A stretch of 64,000 nucleotides of DNA, taken from NCBI RefSeq assembly GCF_027497495.1, contig NZ_CP114205.1, positions 2,480,001 to 2,544,000 on the forward strand, in the 5' to 3' direction. Position 1 is the stretch's first letter. Each line of letters starts with the position of its first letter. The notes beneath the pieces are model-generated. The model saw only the letters and a program-made list of their open reading frames with translations, was not told the origin of the DNA and did no database searches. The translations under genes were made by a program, and so were the position numbers. Source of the DNA: Streptomyces tubercidicus. Its GTDB lineage: Bacteria; Actinomycetota; Actinomycetes; Streptomycetales; Streptomycetaceae. Positions 1 through 7,531 of this stretch are shown piece by piece.

Positions 1-224
1 CCGAGGCGCTGCTCACCCTCATCGAGGAGCCCGAGCGCCGCCGCACGATGGCCGAGCGCGCGCTGCAGAGCTCACACCGCTACGACCCGGAGCCGATCGC
101 CGAGCGCTATCAACTCCTGTTCGGGGAACTGCGGTCGACGCGCGGACGGCGGGCCCGGCAACGTGCCCTGGCGAACGCCCGCGCCCGCGCACGACGGCTG
201 CTGCGACGCGCCCTGCGACGCTGA
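1..224 (+). CDS. C-terminal end of a probable glycosyltransferase (partial)
   Basis: The reading frame is open from the left edge and stops with TGA at 222-224, so only about the last 73 residues are visible. The segment reads EALLTLIEEPERRRTMAERA followed by a SSHRYDPEPIAERY-like stretch, which resembles the C-terminal helix of GT4-type (group 1) glycosyltransferases, where a late-domain helix is followed by an AxRYxxLF motif. The tail is very Arg-rich and low in complexity. No catalytic residues lie in the visible part, so donor and acceptor cannot be named. The family call is inference from a short segment; the coding status is fairly secure because frame and codon bias are consistent up to the stop. 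Confidence 0.55.
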   Translation, partial: EALLTLIEEPERRRTMAERALQSSHRYDPEPIAERYQLLFGELRSTRGRRARQRALANARARARRLLRRALRR

Positions 225-324
225 AACACCCTGCCACCACCTCAACTTGACCGCAGGACTAGGAACTTCCCGCCCGGAATGCGGCGTCCCCGGAAGCAAA
301 GATGCTGAACTGCTGGAAGAAATC

Positions 325-387
325 GGATCACTGGGAACCGGATCAGCGGGAATCTGGATCACCAGGAATCCGGATCACCGGGAACGG
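325..387. repeat. Four degenerate 15-16 bp tandem repeats
   Basis: Units begin at 325, 340, 356 and 372, each starting GGATCA followed by (C/G)YRGGAA(C/T). Base differences are scattered, so the array is old or constrained. It could be a protein-binding array or a slippage product; nothing in the sequence decides this. Confidence 0.5.
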
Positions 388-497
388 AGCAGGGCACGGC
401 GCACGCGCGCTTCGCACGGCGCTTCGCAGGGAATAGCAGAGGGGACGCCGAAACACTGGATCCCGGTTCCGGATCGATCACGAAATCGGCGCATCGC

Positions 498-522
498 GGA
501 ACGCGCCACTTCACGGAACGTC
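498..522 (+). promoter_or_regulatory. Candidate ECF-sigma promoter upstream of the GH25 gene
   Basis: GGAAC at 498-502 is followed after 16 nt by CGTC at 519-522. This fits the general ECF pattern GGAAC-N16-CGTC used by SigE-like cell-envelope-stress sigma factors. The predicted transcript would have a leader of about 70 nt before the muramidase start. Other GGAAC copies nearby have no matching -10, and GC-rich DNA yields chance matches, so this is tentative. Confidence 0.3.
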
Positions 523-600
523 CGGAACACGCAGCAACACAGGTGACGCTTCGAGCAGTTGACGCTTCGAATCCGCAGGTCCGACGGCAGGAGGCCGCTC

Positions 601-1155
601 ATGCTGCACGGTGTCGATGTCAGCTCCCACAACACCTCGTATTCCACCGCGGGGCTGGATTTCGTTTTCGTCAAGGCCACCGAAGGCCGCTCCTACATCA
701 ACCCGAACCAGTCCGCACAGGCGTCAAAGGCACGTAAAGCGGGCTGTGTGGTGGGTTTCTACCACTTTCTGTGGCCGGGCAATATCGCCGCCCAGGCGGA
801 ATACTTCGTCGAGAAGTGCGCCTCGGTCCAGGGCGACATTCTGGCCTGCGACTGGGAACGCACCGGCGAGGGGACCTGTGCGAGCAATGCACAGAAAGAT
901 CAATTCCTGCGCGAGGTGAAGAAGCTGCGCCCCACGCACCGGGTGATGCTCTACTGCAACCGCGACTTCTGGCTCAACCGCGACACCACGTCCTACGCGG
1001 CCGACGGCCTGTGGATCGCCGACTACGTCTCCGCCGGGCACCCGCGGATCAAGGCGAAGTGGCGCATCCATCAGTACACCGACCAGCCGCTGGACAAGGA
1101 CGTCGCGGACTTCTCCAGCAAGGCCGCCCTCAAGAAGTGGGCGCACCCGGCATAA
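601..1155 (+). CDS. GH25-family muramidase (lysozyme-like)
   Basis: This 184-residue protein shows GH25 (N,O-diacetylmuramidase) hallmarks: GVDVSSHN near the N-terminus, the FVFVKATEG strand with the acidic Glu, GFYHFLW, ACDWE carrying a catalytic-type Asp/Glu pair, and WIADY with a closing HQYTD segment. The enzyme class cleaves the beta-1,4 MurNAc-GlcNAc bond of peptidoglycan. The length matches a lone catalytic domain with no wall-binding module. No signal peptide is visible from the chosen ATG, which is unusual for a self-acting wall hydrolase. The start at 601 is favoured by CAGGAGG at 588-594; an upstream in-frame ATG at 559 lacks such a site. No phage genes are nearby, so an endolysin origin is not supported. 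Confidence 0.85.
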   Translation: MLHGVDVSSHNTSYSTAGLDFVFVKATEGRSYINPNQSAQASKARKAGCVVGFYHFLWPGNIAAQAEYFVEKCASVQGDILACDWERTGEGTCASNAQKDQFLREVKKLRPTHRVMLYCNRDFWLNRDTTSYAADGLWIADYVSAGHPRIKAKWRIHQYTDQPLDKDVADFSSKAALKKWAHPA

Positions 1156-1265
1156 GGTTTCCTACCGGCACGCCGATGCGCGCCGCCAGGTACCGCACGC
1201 AGGCGGCGCGGAAACGCTGCGTACGCAGCCCGGAGCAGCGCGTCACCGCTGGTGCGCGACGCGAC

Positions 1266-1307
1266 ACGAGAACACGCAGCACGAGAACACGACGCAGTAC
1301 GAGAACA
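1266..1307. repeat. Three copies of ACGAGAACA ahead of nadE
   Basis: The nonamer ACGAGAACA occurs at 1266-1274, 1281-1289 and 1299-1307, at irregular 15 and 18 bp spacing, ending just before the nadE ribosome-binding site (AGAGGAG, 1308-1314). It could be a protein or RNA binding array in the nadE leader, or simple slippage. Confidence 0.4.
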
Positions 1308-1319
1308 AGAGGAGCAGCC

Positions 1320-2150
1320 GTGAGCGACCCGGCGTCGAAGGCCCTGCAGCAGGAGATCGCCCGGGATCTCCAGGTGACCGCGTCCTTCGACGCCGGGCAG
1401 GAGATCGAGCACCGGGTGACCTTCCTCACGGAGCGGCTGACCTCCACGGGCCTGCGCTCGCTGGTTCTCGGCATCAGCGGCGGCGTCGACTCCACGACCA
1501 CGGGCCGGCTCTGCCAGCTCGCAGTGGAGCGGGCGCGCGCGGCCGGCCACGAGGCGACGTTCTACGCGATGCGGCTGCCGTACGGCGTCCAGGCGGACGA
1601 GAAGGACGCCCAGCGGGCGCTGGAGTTCCTCCGCGCCGACCGGGAGCTGACCGTCGACATCCGCCCGGCGAGCGATGCGGCGCTGCAGGCCGCGCTGGAC
1701 GGCGGGCTCGTCTTCCGCGACGCCCACCACCAGGACTTCGTCCAGGGCAACATCAAGGCCCGGCAGCGCATGATCGCGCAGTACGCGGTCGCGGGCGCCC
1801 ATGACGGCCTGGTCGTCGGCACCGACCACGCGGCCGAGGCGGTCTCCGGCTTCTTCACCAAGTTCGGCGACGGCGCGGCCGATGTCGTACCGCTCACCGG
1901 GCTCACCAAGCGCCGGGTACGCGCCGTGGCGGAGGCGCTGGGCGCCCCCGGGGAGCTGGTCCACAAGGTGCCCACGGCCGATCTGGAGACGCTTGACCCG
2001 GGCAAGCCGGACGAGGACGCGCTGGGTGTGAGCTACGACCAGATCGACGACTTCCTGGAGGGCAAGCCGGTCGACGCCGTGGCCGCCGAGGCGATCATCC
2101 GCCGCTACCGGCTCACGGAGCACAAGAGGGCGCTGCCGGTTGCGCCTTGA
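1320..2150 (+). CDS. nadE: Ammonia-dependent NAD+ synthetase
   Basis: NadE amidates deamido-NAD+ to NAD+ using ATP and ammonia, the last step of NAD synthesis, in the cytoplasm. The 276-residue length matches the single-domain ammonia-dependent class; the N-terminal glutaminase (nitrilase) domain of the glutamine-dependent form is absent. The PP-loop ISGGVDSTTTGRL lies near residues 50-62. Other family features are MRLPYGVQADEKDA, the FVQGNIKARQRM helix and GTDHAAEAVSGFFTKFGDG. The GTG at 1320 was chosen because AGAGGAG lies 5 nt upstream; the frame is open further upstream but there overlaps the GH25 gene and is out of character. A strong G/C hairpin lies about 150 nt downstream. Confidence 0.95.
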   Translation: MSDPASKALQQEIARDLQVTASFDAGQEIEHRVTFLTERLTSTGLRSLVLGISGGVDSTTTGRLCQLAVERARAAGHEATFYAMRLPYGVQADEKDAQRALEFLRADRELTVDIRPASDAALQAALDGGLVFRDAHHQDFVQGNIKARQRMIAQYAVAGAHDGLVVGTDHAAEAVSGFFTKFGDGAADVVPLTGLTKRRVRAVAEALGAPGELVHKVPTADLETLDPGKPDEDALGVSYDQIDDFLEGKPVDAVAAEAIIRRYRLTEHKRALPVAP

Positions 2151-2567
2151 GGGGGGTCTGGGGGCTCCTTGAGGTGCGCGCCTTGAGGGGGTGCTCTTGA
2201 GGGGGCGCTCCCCGGCCGCGGTGCCTGGCGGCCTCGGAGCGCTCCCCCGGCCGCGTGAGACGGCCGCAGAGCTCTCCCCCGCCCCCTCCCCCTCCCCCTC
2301 TCCCCCTTCGGGGGAGGGGGCGGGGGGTGGGTTCGGGGGTGGGGGGGAGCCGCACCCCGCCAGCCGCACCCCGCCAGCGGCGCCCCGGAAGCCCCGCCCG
2401 GCCTGCCCGCACCCCCAGGGCCACCCCGGCCCGTCACACCCCCGCCGGCGAACCGTCACCGCCACGGTGCTAAATCGTGGGTCTGAGCGGGCATGCATCC
2501 GGCCATGGGAAGCCGCGAAGTGCGATCGGAAGATCAACTGTCAGTGGGTCCGCCTACGCTCCGAGGC
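2151..2567. other. Intergenic region with G/C-tract hairpin
   Basis: No gene is supported. The stretch after nadE holds short [12 protein letters not shown] repeats, then C-tracts followed by G-tracts forming a long hairpin (2296-2320) and a run of G-tracts to about 2348 that could fold as a G-quadruplex. The last 100 bp lead into the small gene at 2568, with a TACGCT box at 2554-2559. Confidence 0.5.
2296..2320. terminator. G/C hairpin, probable nadE terminator
   Basis: An 11-bp stem (one T-G pair) of C-rich then G-rich sequence closes on a TTC loop at 2307-2309. There is no T-tract, as is usual in Streptomyces. Beyond the stem, five or more G-tracts (2310-2348) make the plus strand able to form a G-quadruplex. 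The distance from the nadE stop (about 145 nt) is long for a terminator. Confidence 0.45.
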
Positions 2568-2921
2568 ATGGGTTACGCAAACCTGCGCGAACTCCAGACC
2601 GCGCTGACCACCGCCTCCGACCTTGCCTCGGCCCTGCAGTCCGCGCCCAGCCGGCGCGATGCGGACCAGCTCGTCGACGTCCTCCGCCAAGCGCTCACCG
2701 CCGCCAGCTCGCTGGGGGCGGAGACCGGCCCGACCGGCTGCGCCATACATCCTCATGGCGCGGTCGACCCGTTGTACGGCGACCCGGAAGATCCCCTTCC
2801 GCCGGGCTACGGGAAATGCCTGCTCTGCAACGACCGCCGCCGCCGGGCGGACGCCCACCCTCCGCACATCCGCCCCCACGCCCGCGCCCATCCGCGCTGG
2901 AGAAGACGGCTGAGTGCCTAA
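2568..2921 (+). CDS. Small uncharacterised protein with a CxxC motif
   Basis: A 117-residue protein that I do not recognise. The N-terminal half (YANLRELQTALTTASDLASA and on) is helical and amphipathic. The middle is Pro/Gly-rich (HPHGAVDPLYGDPEDPLPPGYG), followed by KCLLCND, a single CxxC that might bind metal or be redox-active, and a basic tail. The ATG at 2568 has no clear ribosome-binding site, but a TACGCT box at 2554-2559 sits 8 nt upstream, so the mRNA may be leaderless. A longer version from 2493 would add residues unlike the rest. Codon bias favours this frame. Function unknown. Confidence 0.6.
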   Translation: MGYANLRELQTALTTASDLASALQSAPSRRDADQLVDVLRQALTAASSLGAETGPTGCAIHPHGAVDPLYGDPEDPLPPGYGKCLLCNDRRRRADAHPPHIRPHARAHPRWRRRLSA

Positions 2922-2985
2922 GGGCTGTCCCGTAGCCGAGAATCTCCCCTGTACCCGCGACGGCCCCGTACGGACGGCGCAGAGC

Positions 2986-2991
2986 TACCAT
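2986..2991 (+). promoter_or_regulatory. -10 box of a probably leaderless dgt transcript
   Basis: TACCAT lies 6 nt before the dgt ATG (2998), so transcription would begin at or next to the start codon. No Shine-Dalgarno sequence is present, as expected for leaderless Streptomyces genes. A clear -35 hexamer was not found. Confidence 0.5.
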
Positions 2992-2997
2992 CCGCGC

Positions 2998-4323
2998 ATG
3001 CGACCTGCCAGATACAGCGATGAGGATCTAGAGCAGCACTCCCTGCGGCGACGGGTGCCCGACGACGGGCAGCGGTCCGGGTTCGAGCATGACGTCGACC
3101 GGATCCTGTACTCGACGCAGTGGCGGGCGCTGGCCGGGAAGAGCCAGGTGGTGGCGAGCGCCGAGCTGGGCGCGTATCACACCCGGCTGACGCACTCGAT
3201 GAAGGTGGCGCAGCTCGGCCGGCGGATGGCGGAGCGGCTGGAGCGGCAGTACGGCGGGCCGAATCCGGCGCTCGTCGAGGCGGCGTGCATGGCCCATGAC
3301 ATCGGCCATCCGCCCTTCGGGCACGCGGGTGAGCTGGCCCTGCGCGCCACGATGGACGAACTGCACTTCGCGGACGGTGTGCTCGACAGCTTCGAGGGCA
3401 ACGCACAGACCCTGCGGGTACTGACCTTCCTCGCCGCCCACAAATACCCGGGCCACCGAGGACTGCATCTGACCCGCGCCTGTCTGGACGCCGCCACGAA
3501 GTACCCGTGGGAGCGCGCGCCCGTCGACCAGGATCCGGCGCGGCATGTGAAGTGGGGCGTGTACGTCGCCGACCGGGAGGCGTTCTCCTGGGTGCGAGCC
3601 GGCCGTACGGACACCGCCGTACCGGTCGAGGAGCAGGTCATGGACTGGGCGGACGATGTCACCTACGCCTGCCATGACGTCGAGGACTTCTATCGCACGG
3701 GCCTGATCCCGCTGGCCGCGCTGTTCCCGCCGGACGGCTCCGCGGGCAGTGACACCGAGCGGGAGACCCGCCGCTTCCTGGATTACGTGCAGGCCAAGCG
3801 GGCGCGGGCGGGCGAGCCCTTCGACCGGGCGGCCGCGCTGGTGATGATGGAGGACATCGGCAAGCGGCTGGCGGTGCCCGCGCCGTACAGCGGCAGCCAT
3901 GAGGACGCGGTGGCGGTCAATCGCCGCACCGCGGATCTGATCTCCTACTTCACCCGCGGTATCGCGCTGGAGGTGGGCGGCGCGGCGGCGATCCGTTACG
4001 GGGCGCAGCTGGTGATCCCGGCGGACCGGCGGGCCGCCTGCGATCTGCTCAAGGAGCTGGTCTGGTGCTACGTCATCGACCGCCCGGCGCTGGCCACCCA
4101 GCAGCACGGCAAGCGGCGGGTGGTGAGCGAGCTGCTGCGCTGGAGCCATGACGCACCCGAGCTGCTGCCGCCGGACCGCGCCGAGGAGCTGGCGCTGCAC
4201 GGCGACCGGCTGCGTGCCGCCGCGGACCATGTCGCCTCGCTGACCGAGGATCAGGCGCTGGCCCTCCACCGGCGGCTGTCCGGTACGGGCCTGGGCTCGG
4301 TCAACGACAACGTGTGGCTGTGA
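2998..4323 (+). CDS. dgt: Deoxynucleoside-triphosphate triphosphohydrolase (dGTPase-like)
   Basis: HD-domain dNTPase, 441 residues, hydrolysing dNTPs to deoxynucleoside and tripolyphosphate; cytoplasmic, and believed to adjust dNTP pools. Visible motifs are YSTQWRALAGKSQV near the N-terminus, HTRLTHSMKVAQLGRRMAE with the first metal-binding His, ACMAHDIGHPPFGHAGE with the HD pair, and DWADDVTYACHDVEDF, whose Asp completes the metal site. The length fits the family. The start at 2998 is set by the TACCAT -10 box; no upstream RBS exists, and the in-frame ATG at 2914 lies inside the preceding gene. A G/C hairpin (4340-4360) follows the stop and separates it from the convergent ccdA-like gene. 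Confidence 0.92.
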   Translation: MRPARYSDEDLEQHSLRRRVPDDGQRSGFEHDVDRILYSTQWRALAGKSQVVASAELGAYHTRLTHSMKVAQLGRRMAERLERQYGGPNPALVEAACMAHDIGHPPFGHAGELALRATMDELHFADGVLDSFEGNAQTLRVLTFLAAHKYPGHRGLHLTRACLDAATKYPWERAPVDQDPARHVKWGVYVADREAFSWVRAGRTDTAVPVEEQVMDWADDVTYACHDVEDFYRTGLIPLAALFPPDGSAGSDTERETRRFLDYVQAKRARAGEPFDRAAALVMMEDIGKRLAVPAPYSGSHEDAVAVNRRTADLISYFTRGIALEVGGAAAIRYGAQLVIPADRRAACDLLKELVWCYVIDRPALATQQHGKRRVVSELLRWSHDAPELLPPDRAEELALHGDRLRAAADHVASLTEDQALALHRRLSGTGLGSVNDNVWL

Positions 4324-4339
4324 GGTCGGGGGTGGGGCC

Positions 4340-4360
4340 GGGCCGGAGCCGCTCCGGCCC
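4340..4360. terminator. Hairpin between dgt and the ccdA-like gene
   Basis: A 9-bp perfect stem (GGGCCGGAG / CTCCGGCCC) with a 3-nt loop lies 16 nt after the dgt stop and 34 nt before the end of the convergent gene. It could serve both strands. No T-tract is present. Confidence 0.6.
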
Positions 4361-4394
4361 CACTCCGACCGGCCCCGGCCCAGCCCCGGCCCCG

Positions 4395-5234
4395 CTATTC
4401 GGTACCGTCCCGCCGTTTCTTCTCCGGCCGTAGCGCGAACCGGGCGAGCACCCCGGCGACGGCCAGCGCGGCGAGGGCGATCAGCACGGCGTCCGGAACG
4501 CCGTTGCCGATCCGCGTCGCCCATTCCTCGGCCCGGAACTCACTGTCCGCGTCGAGGATTCCGGGCAGCGCACTGGTCCCGTTGAAGCGCAGGAACAGCA
4601 CGCCGATACCGATGAAGAACACCCCGGACAGCAGCGATGTGGTGTGCAACCGCAGCTTGCCGACGGTGAATTCGCGGCCTCGCAGCCAGCCCCGGGTGCC
4701 GAGCTTGCAGCGGTCCCACAGCAGCGCCAGCACGAACAGCGGCAGCGCCATGCCCAGCGCGTAGACGGCGAGCATCGAGGCGCCGTACACGGGCGAGCCG
4801 CTGACCGCCGTCACCGTCAGCACGGCGCCGAGGATCGGCCCGGCACAGAACCCGGCCAGTCCGTAGACACAGCCGAGCAGAAACGTGGAGACGGCGGACC
4901 GCGGGGTGATCCGCGCGGCGGCGGCCTGGGCGCGCCGGGAGGCGAAGCCCAGTCCGAGGATCTGGGCGAGGCCCATCGCGATGACGACCCAGCCGCCGAT
5001 GGAGATCAGCAGATCGCGGTGGCCGTTGAACAGCCGGCTGGCCGCCGTACTGGCCGCGCCGAGCGGCACCAGGGTGGTGGCCAGTCCCAGATAGAACACG
5101 CCGGTACGGGCGACCAGCCGGCCGGGCGTGGACAGGGAGTACGCGAAGAACGCCGGCAGCAGCAGGGCGCTGCACGGGCTGAGCAGGGCGAGCGCGCCGC
5201 CCAGGAACGCCGCGAGGTAGCCGATATCGGTCAC
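4395..5234 (-). CDS. CcdA/DsbD-type thiol-disulfide electron carrier, membrane protein
   Basis: 279 residues with six or seven hydrophobic segments, matching the CcdA/DsbD transmembrane family that carries reducing equivalents from cytoplasmic thioredoxin to the outer face of the membrane. The first segment contains GGALALLSPCSALLLPAF, the family's conserved SPC motif; the second Cys lies in LAGFCAGPILGAVL. A third and fourth Cys (LLGCVYG and DRCKLG) are outside the canonical pair. It starts with a GTG that overlaps the stop of the DsbA-like gene (GTGA, 5231-5234), so the two are translationally coupled and probably partners. A stretch from about residue 205 to 240 may form an extracytoplasmic loop before the last segment. 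Confidence 0.85.
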   Translation of the reverse strand: MTDIGYLAAFLGGALALLSPCSALLLPAFFAYSLSTPGRLVARTGVFYLGLATTLVPLGAASTAASRLFNGHRDLLISIGGWVVIAMGLAQILGLGFASRRAQAAAARITPRSAVSTFLLGCVYGLAGFCAGPILGAVLTVTAVSGSPVYGASMLAVYALGMALPLFVLALLWDRCKLGTRGWLRGREFTVGKLRLHTTSLLSGVFFIGIGVLFLRFNGTSALPGILDADSEFRAEEWATRIGNGVPDAVLIALAALAVAGVLARFALRPEKKRRDGTE

Positions 5235-6013
5235 TTGTCGGACCCCTTGGCCGCCGGTCCGTGCTTCGCCCGTGCCGCGGCGTCCTCGATGGCCTGGGCG
5301 AAGACCTCCTGGGGCTGGGCCCCGGCCACCGGACGGCCGTTGACCAGGAAGGACGGCGTGGACTGCACCCCGAGCTGGTAGCCCTCGTCCTGATCCTTCT
5401 TCAGCGCCCGCTCGGCGTCCGCGCCCTTCATGTCCGCCCGGAACTTCTCGATGTCGTCCACACCGCTGCTGCGGGCCATGTCGACGATCTTGTCCTCGGC
5501 GAGCGCCGCACCCTTACGGGTCTTGGCGTACAGCTCGTCGTGCAGCTGCCAGAACTTGCCCTGCTGTCCGGCGGCCCAGGAGGCACGGGCGGCCCGCTCG
5601 GAGTCCGCGCCGAAGACGGTGAAGTTACGGAACTCGATGCGCAGGGTGCCCTTGTCGACGAACTTCTTGATCAGTGCGGGCTGGGTCTCCCGGGTGAAGC
5701 GGCCGCAGAACGAGCACTGGTAGTCGGCGTATTCGACCAGGACCACCGGGGCGTCCTTCTTGCCGATGGCCAGCGGGTCGCCGTCCTCGCGCCGGATGGT
5801 CCGCTTGGCGAGGTCGTCGAACATCTTCTGCTGTGCGGGGTCCTCCTGGGGCGCGGTGGAGGCGGCTGCCTGGGGTGTGCCGGTGCGGCCGGTGTCGCGG
5901 TCGCCCTCGACGGACGAGCCGACGGCGACGGCGATCGCGATCACGGCGACGACGAGGGCGATGACCGCGCCGACGGCGGCCAGTCTGCGGGTGGGAGAGG
6001 CGGAAACGGGCAT
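5231..6013 (-). CDS. DsbA-family membrane-anchored thioredoxin-like protein
   Basis: 260 residues. An N-terminal signal anchor (about residues 11-33, AVGAVIALVVAVIAIAVAVG) is followed by a disordered linker and a DsbA-like thioredoxin fold (COG1651 type). The active site is YADYQCSFCGRF (CSFC), and the cis-Pro loop is GVQSTPSFLVNGRP. It would form or reshuffle disulfides in secreted proteins, with electrons exchanged through the overlapping CcdA-like gene. The ATG at 6013 has GGAG 9 nt upstream and puts the signal anchor at the right place; a longer version from 6148 would add an Arg/Pro-rich sequence ahead of it. The gap to the upstream secreted-protein gene is 56 nt, so all three may be co-transcribed. 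Confidence 0.88.
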   Translation of the reverse strand: MPVSASPTRRLAAVGAVIALVVAVIAIAVAVGSSVEGDRDTGRTGTPQAAASTAPQEDPAQQKMFDDLAKRTIRREDGDPLAIGKKDAPVVLVEYADYQCSFCGRFTRETQPALIKKFVDKGTLRIEFRNFTVFGADSERAARASWAAGQQGKFWQLHDELYAKTRKGAALAEDKIVDMARSSGVDDIEKFRADMKGADAERALKKDQDEGYQLGVQSTPSFLVNGRPVAGAQPQEVFAQAIEDAAARAKHGPAAKGSDK

Positions 6014-6069
6014 GCGGAAGCTCCAGACGTACGGAGGGGGAATTCGGGCCGTGTGCGTCGGGCGGCGGC

Positions 6070-6582
6070 CTATATCCGCAATACGGGGAGGAGCGCGGTG
6101 TCGTCGATGACGGAGGCGCTGTCCGTCGGTGGCCGGGCGAGCGCGCACTGCACGGGCAGATCCACGGCGAGCGGCCCCGGGCCGGTGGTGGCGGGGGCGA
6201 GCGGCTCACCGCGGTGCGGTGCGGGCAGCGGGGCGGACTCCTCGGGCCCCGGCGCATGCCGCTCCGAGCACCTCTTGGGTGCGTGGGCGACGGGGGGCGG
6301 GGCGGGGTTGCCGAGCGTGGCGTCCGGAGTGGCCGCGGGGGTCACTGAGGCCGCAGGGGCCGCCGTGGTCGCTGAGGCGGCTGGTGTCGACGGCGCCGCT
6401 GGTGCCGCTGCCGCCGCCGGTGTCGTCGGCGCCGTGTCACCCGACCGCCACGTGGTCGCGGCCGTCGCCGCCCGGCCCGCCAGCCAGGCCTGGTCGCCAC
6501 CGATCCGGCACAGCAGCGGCCCGAAGGTGACGGCGAGGAGGAGCAGCAGCGTCAGCGCGGCCGACCGGCGCACAGAGTGCAT
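6070..6582 (-). CDS. Secreted Ala/Pro/Thr-rich protein of unknown function
   Basis: 170 residues. The start at 6582 is marked by GAGGGAGGGAC just upstream and gives a typical signal peptide (MHSVRRSAALTLLLLLAVTF). The mature part is dominated by Ala/Pro/Thr/Ser runs of the kind that span the cell wall, with two or three cysteines (for example PKRCSERH and PVQCALAR). That fits with a disulfide partner, the DsbA-like protein encoded directly downstream. I do not recognise the family; function cannot be given. Confidence 0.6.
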   Translation of the reverse strand: MHSVRRSAALTLLLLLAVTFGPLLCRIGGDQAWLAGRAATAATTWRSGDTAPTTPAAAAAPAAPSTPAASATTAAPAASVTPAATPDATLGNPAPPPVAHAPKRCSERHAPGPEESAPLPAPHRGEPLAPATTGPGPLAVDLPVQCALARPPTDSASVIDDTALLPVLRI

Positions 6583-6726
6583 GTCCCTCCCTCTCCGTAC
6601 CTCGCGCGAGCATGAACAACCCATCGTACGGACCGTCACCGCGCGAGCGGAGCACCACCGGTCCCCGGCGCCTGTCGCGGGCTCCGGGCCCGGCCCGGAG
6701 CCCGCCATCGGGGGCCGGACCGCCGG

Positions 6727-7266
6727 TCAGCGGTCGGCGATCCGCATCTCGAACCAGGTGGTCTTGCCGCGGGGCAGCAGATCCACGCCCCAGCGTTCGG
6801 AGAGCTTGTCGACGAGGAAGAGCCCGCGGCCGCTGAGGTCCATCGCCTGGACCGGCATGAGACACGGCAGACCGCGGGACGGATCGCGCACCTCGATACG
6901 GATCCAGCCGCGGCGGCGGAGCATCCGCAGCCCGAAGGTGCGGGCGCCGGTGTGCCGTACGGCGTTGCCGACGAGTTCGGAGACGAGCAGCACGGCGTGC
7001 TCGGCGAGCTGGGGCGTCAGGGACCACTGTTTGAGGAGGACGGCGGCGGTGAGCCGGCGCGCGATACCGGCGGACTGGGGGCGCGAGGGGAGCCGCACCT
7101 CACCGAGGGCCTGATCGCCGGCCGGTTCGGGTACCGCGGACACCGGTCTGCGGGAAGCCGGGACCCGGTCCCCGTCCGTGCCGGGGACGCCCCACCGTGC
7201 GGCGGCCGGATCGCTCCGCGGCCGCGGCTGCTCCATTCCTTCGAGGCCCGCCATGCCCCCCATCAT
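6727..7266 (-). CDS. RsbW/SpoIIAB-type ATP-binding regulatory protein
   Basis: 179 residues. The C-terminal about 130 residues form a GHKL (HATPase_c_2) domain: the N-box is ELVGNAVRHTG, followed by EVRDPSRGLPC and SGRGLFLVDKLSERWGVD, and a KTTWFEM final strand. Streptomyces has dozens of such anti-sigma-factor kinase-like proteins, most of unknown target. No sigma or anti-anti-sigma gene adjoins it. The N-terminal 45 residues are Pro/Arg-rich and probably disordered. Several starts are possible (7266, 7263, 7254, 7236) and none has a convincing ribosome-binding site; the first is listed, so the N-terminus is uncertain. Confidence 0.8.
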   Translation of the reverse strand: MMGGMAGLEGMEQPRPRSDPAAARWGVPGTDGDRVPASRRPVSAVPEPAGDQALGEVRLPSRPQSAGIARRLTAAVLLKQWSLTPQLAEHAVLLVSELVGNAVRHTGARTFGLRMLRRRGWIRIEVRDPSRGLPCLMPVQAMDLSGRGLFLVDKLSERWGVDLLPRGKTTWFEMRIADR

Positions 7267-7531
7267 GGCTGCTACTTGACGGTCACGGGGGTGGAACCGA
7301 CGGAATCCACTGTCCGGAATCGCCGGTTCCCTCCCCGCGCCGGGACATATGCCAAAGGCCGTTAAGGTTCCGGTTCGCCTGTGCTGACCTGCGATGACAC
7401 CCGGCCTCCGCAGGGCCGGCGGACGGCCTCAACAAGGTTGCCTTAAGCCGCAATTAAGTTCTGCGCCATTCCCCCACAAGGGGGCATCGCATCCCGGCCA
7501 AACCTCAGACGTACCGTCAACACCAGTTGTT

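Larger units (their letters stand above)
225..600. other. Intergenic region, repeat-rich leader of the GH25 gene
   Basis: No convincing gene lies here; open frames on both strands are low-complexity and lack ribosome-binding sites. The stretch holds four degenerate 15-16 bp direct repeats (325-387), several GGAAC pentamers between 498 and 528, and an 11-bp direct repeat TGACGCTTCGA at 544-554 and 560-570. It probably carries the promoter of the muramidase gene. Confidence 0.5.

Noticed and set aside
325..387. CRISPR-like array
   Set aside because: Repeats are 15-16 bp, degenerate and without spacers.
601..1155. Phage endolysin or prophage remnant
   Set aside because: No holin, tail or integrase genes nearby; codon use matches the chromosome.
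771..1319. N-terminal extension of nadE over the GH25 gene
   Set aside because: Arg/Pro-rich shadow sequence; the GTG at 1320 has the RBS and the correct NadE length.
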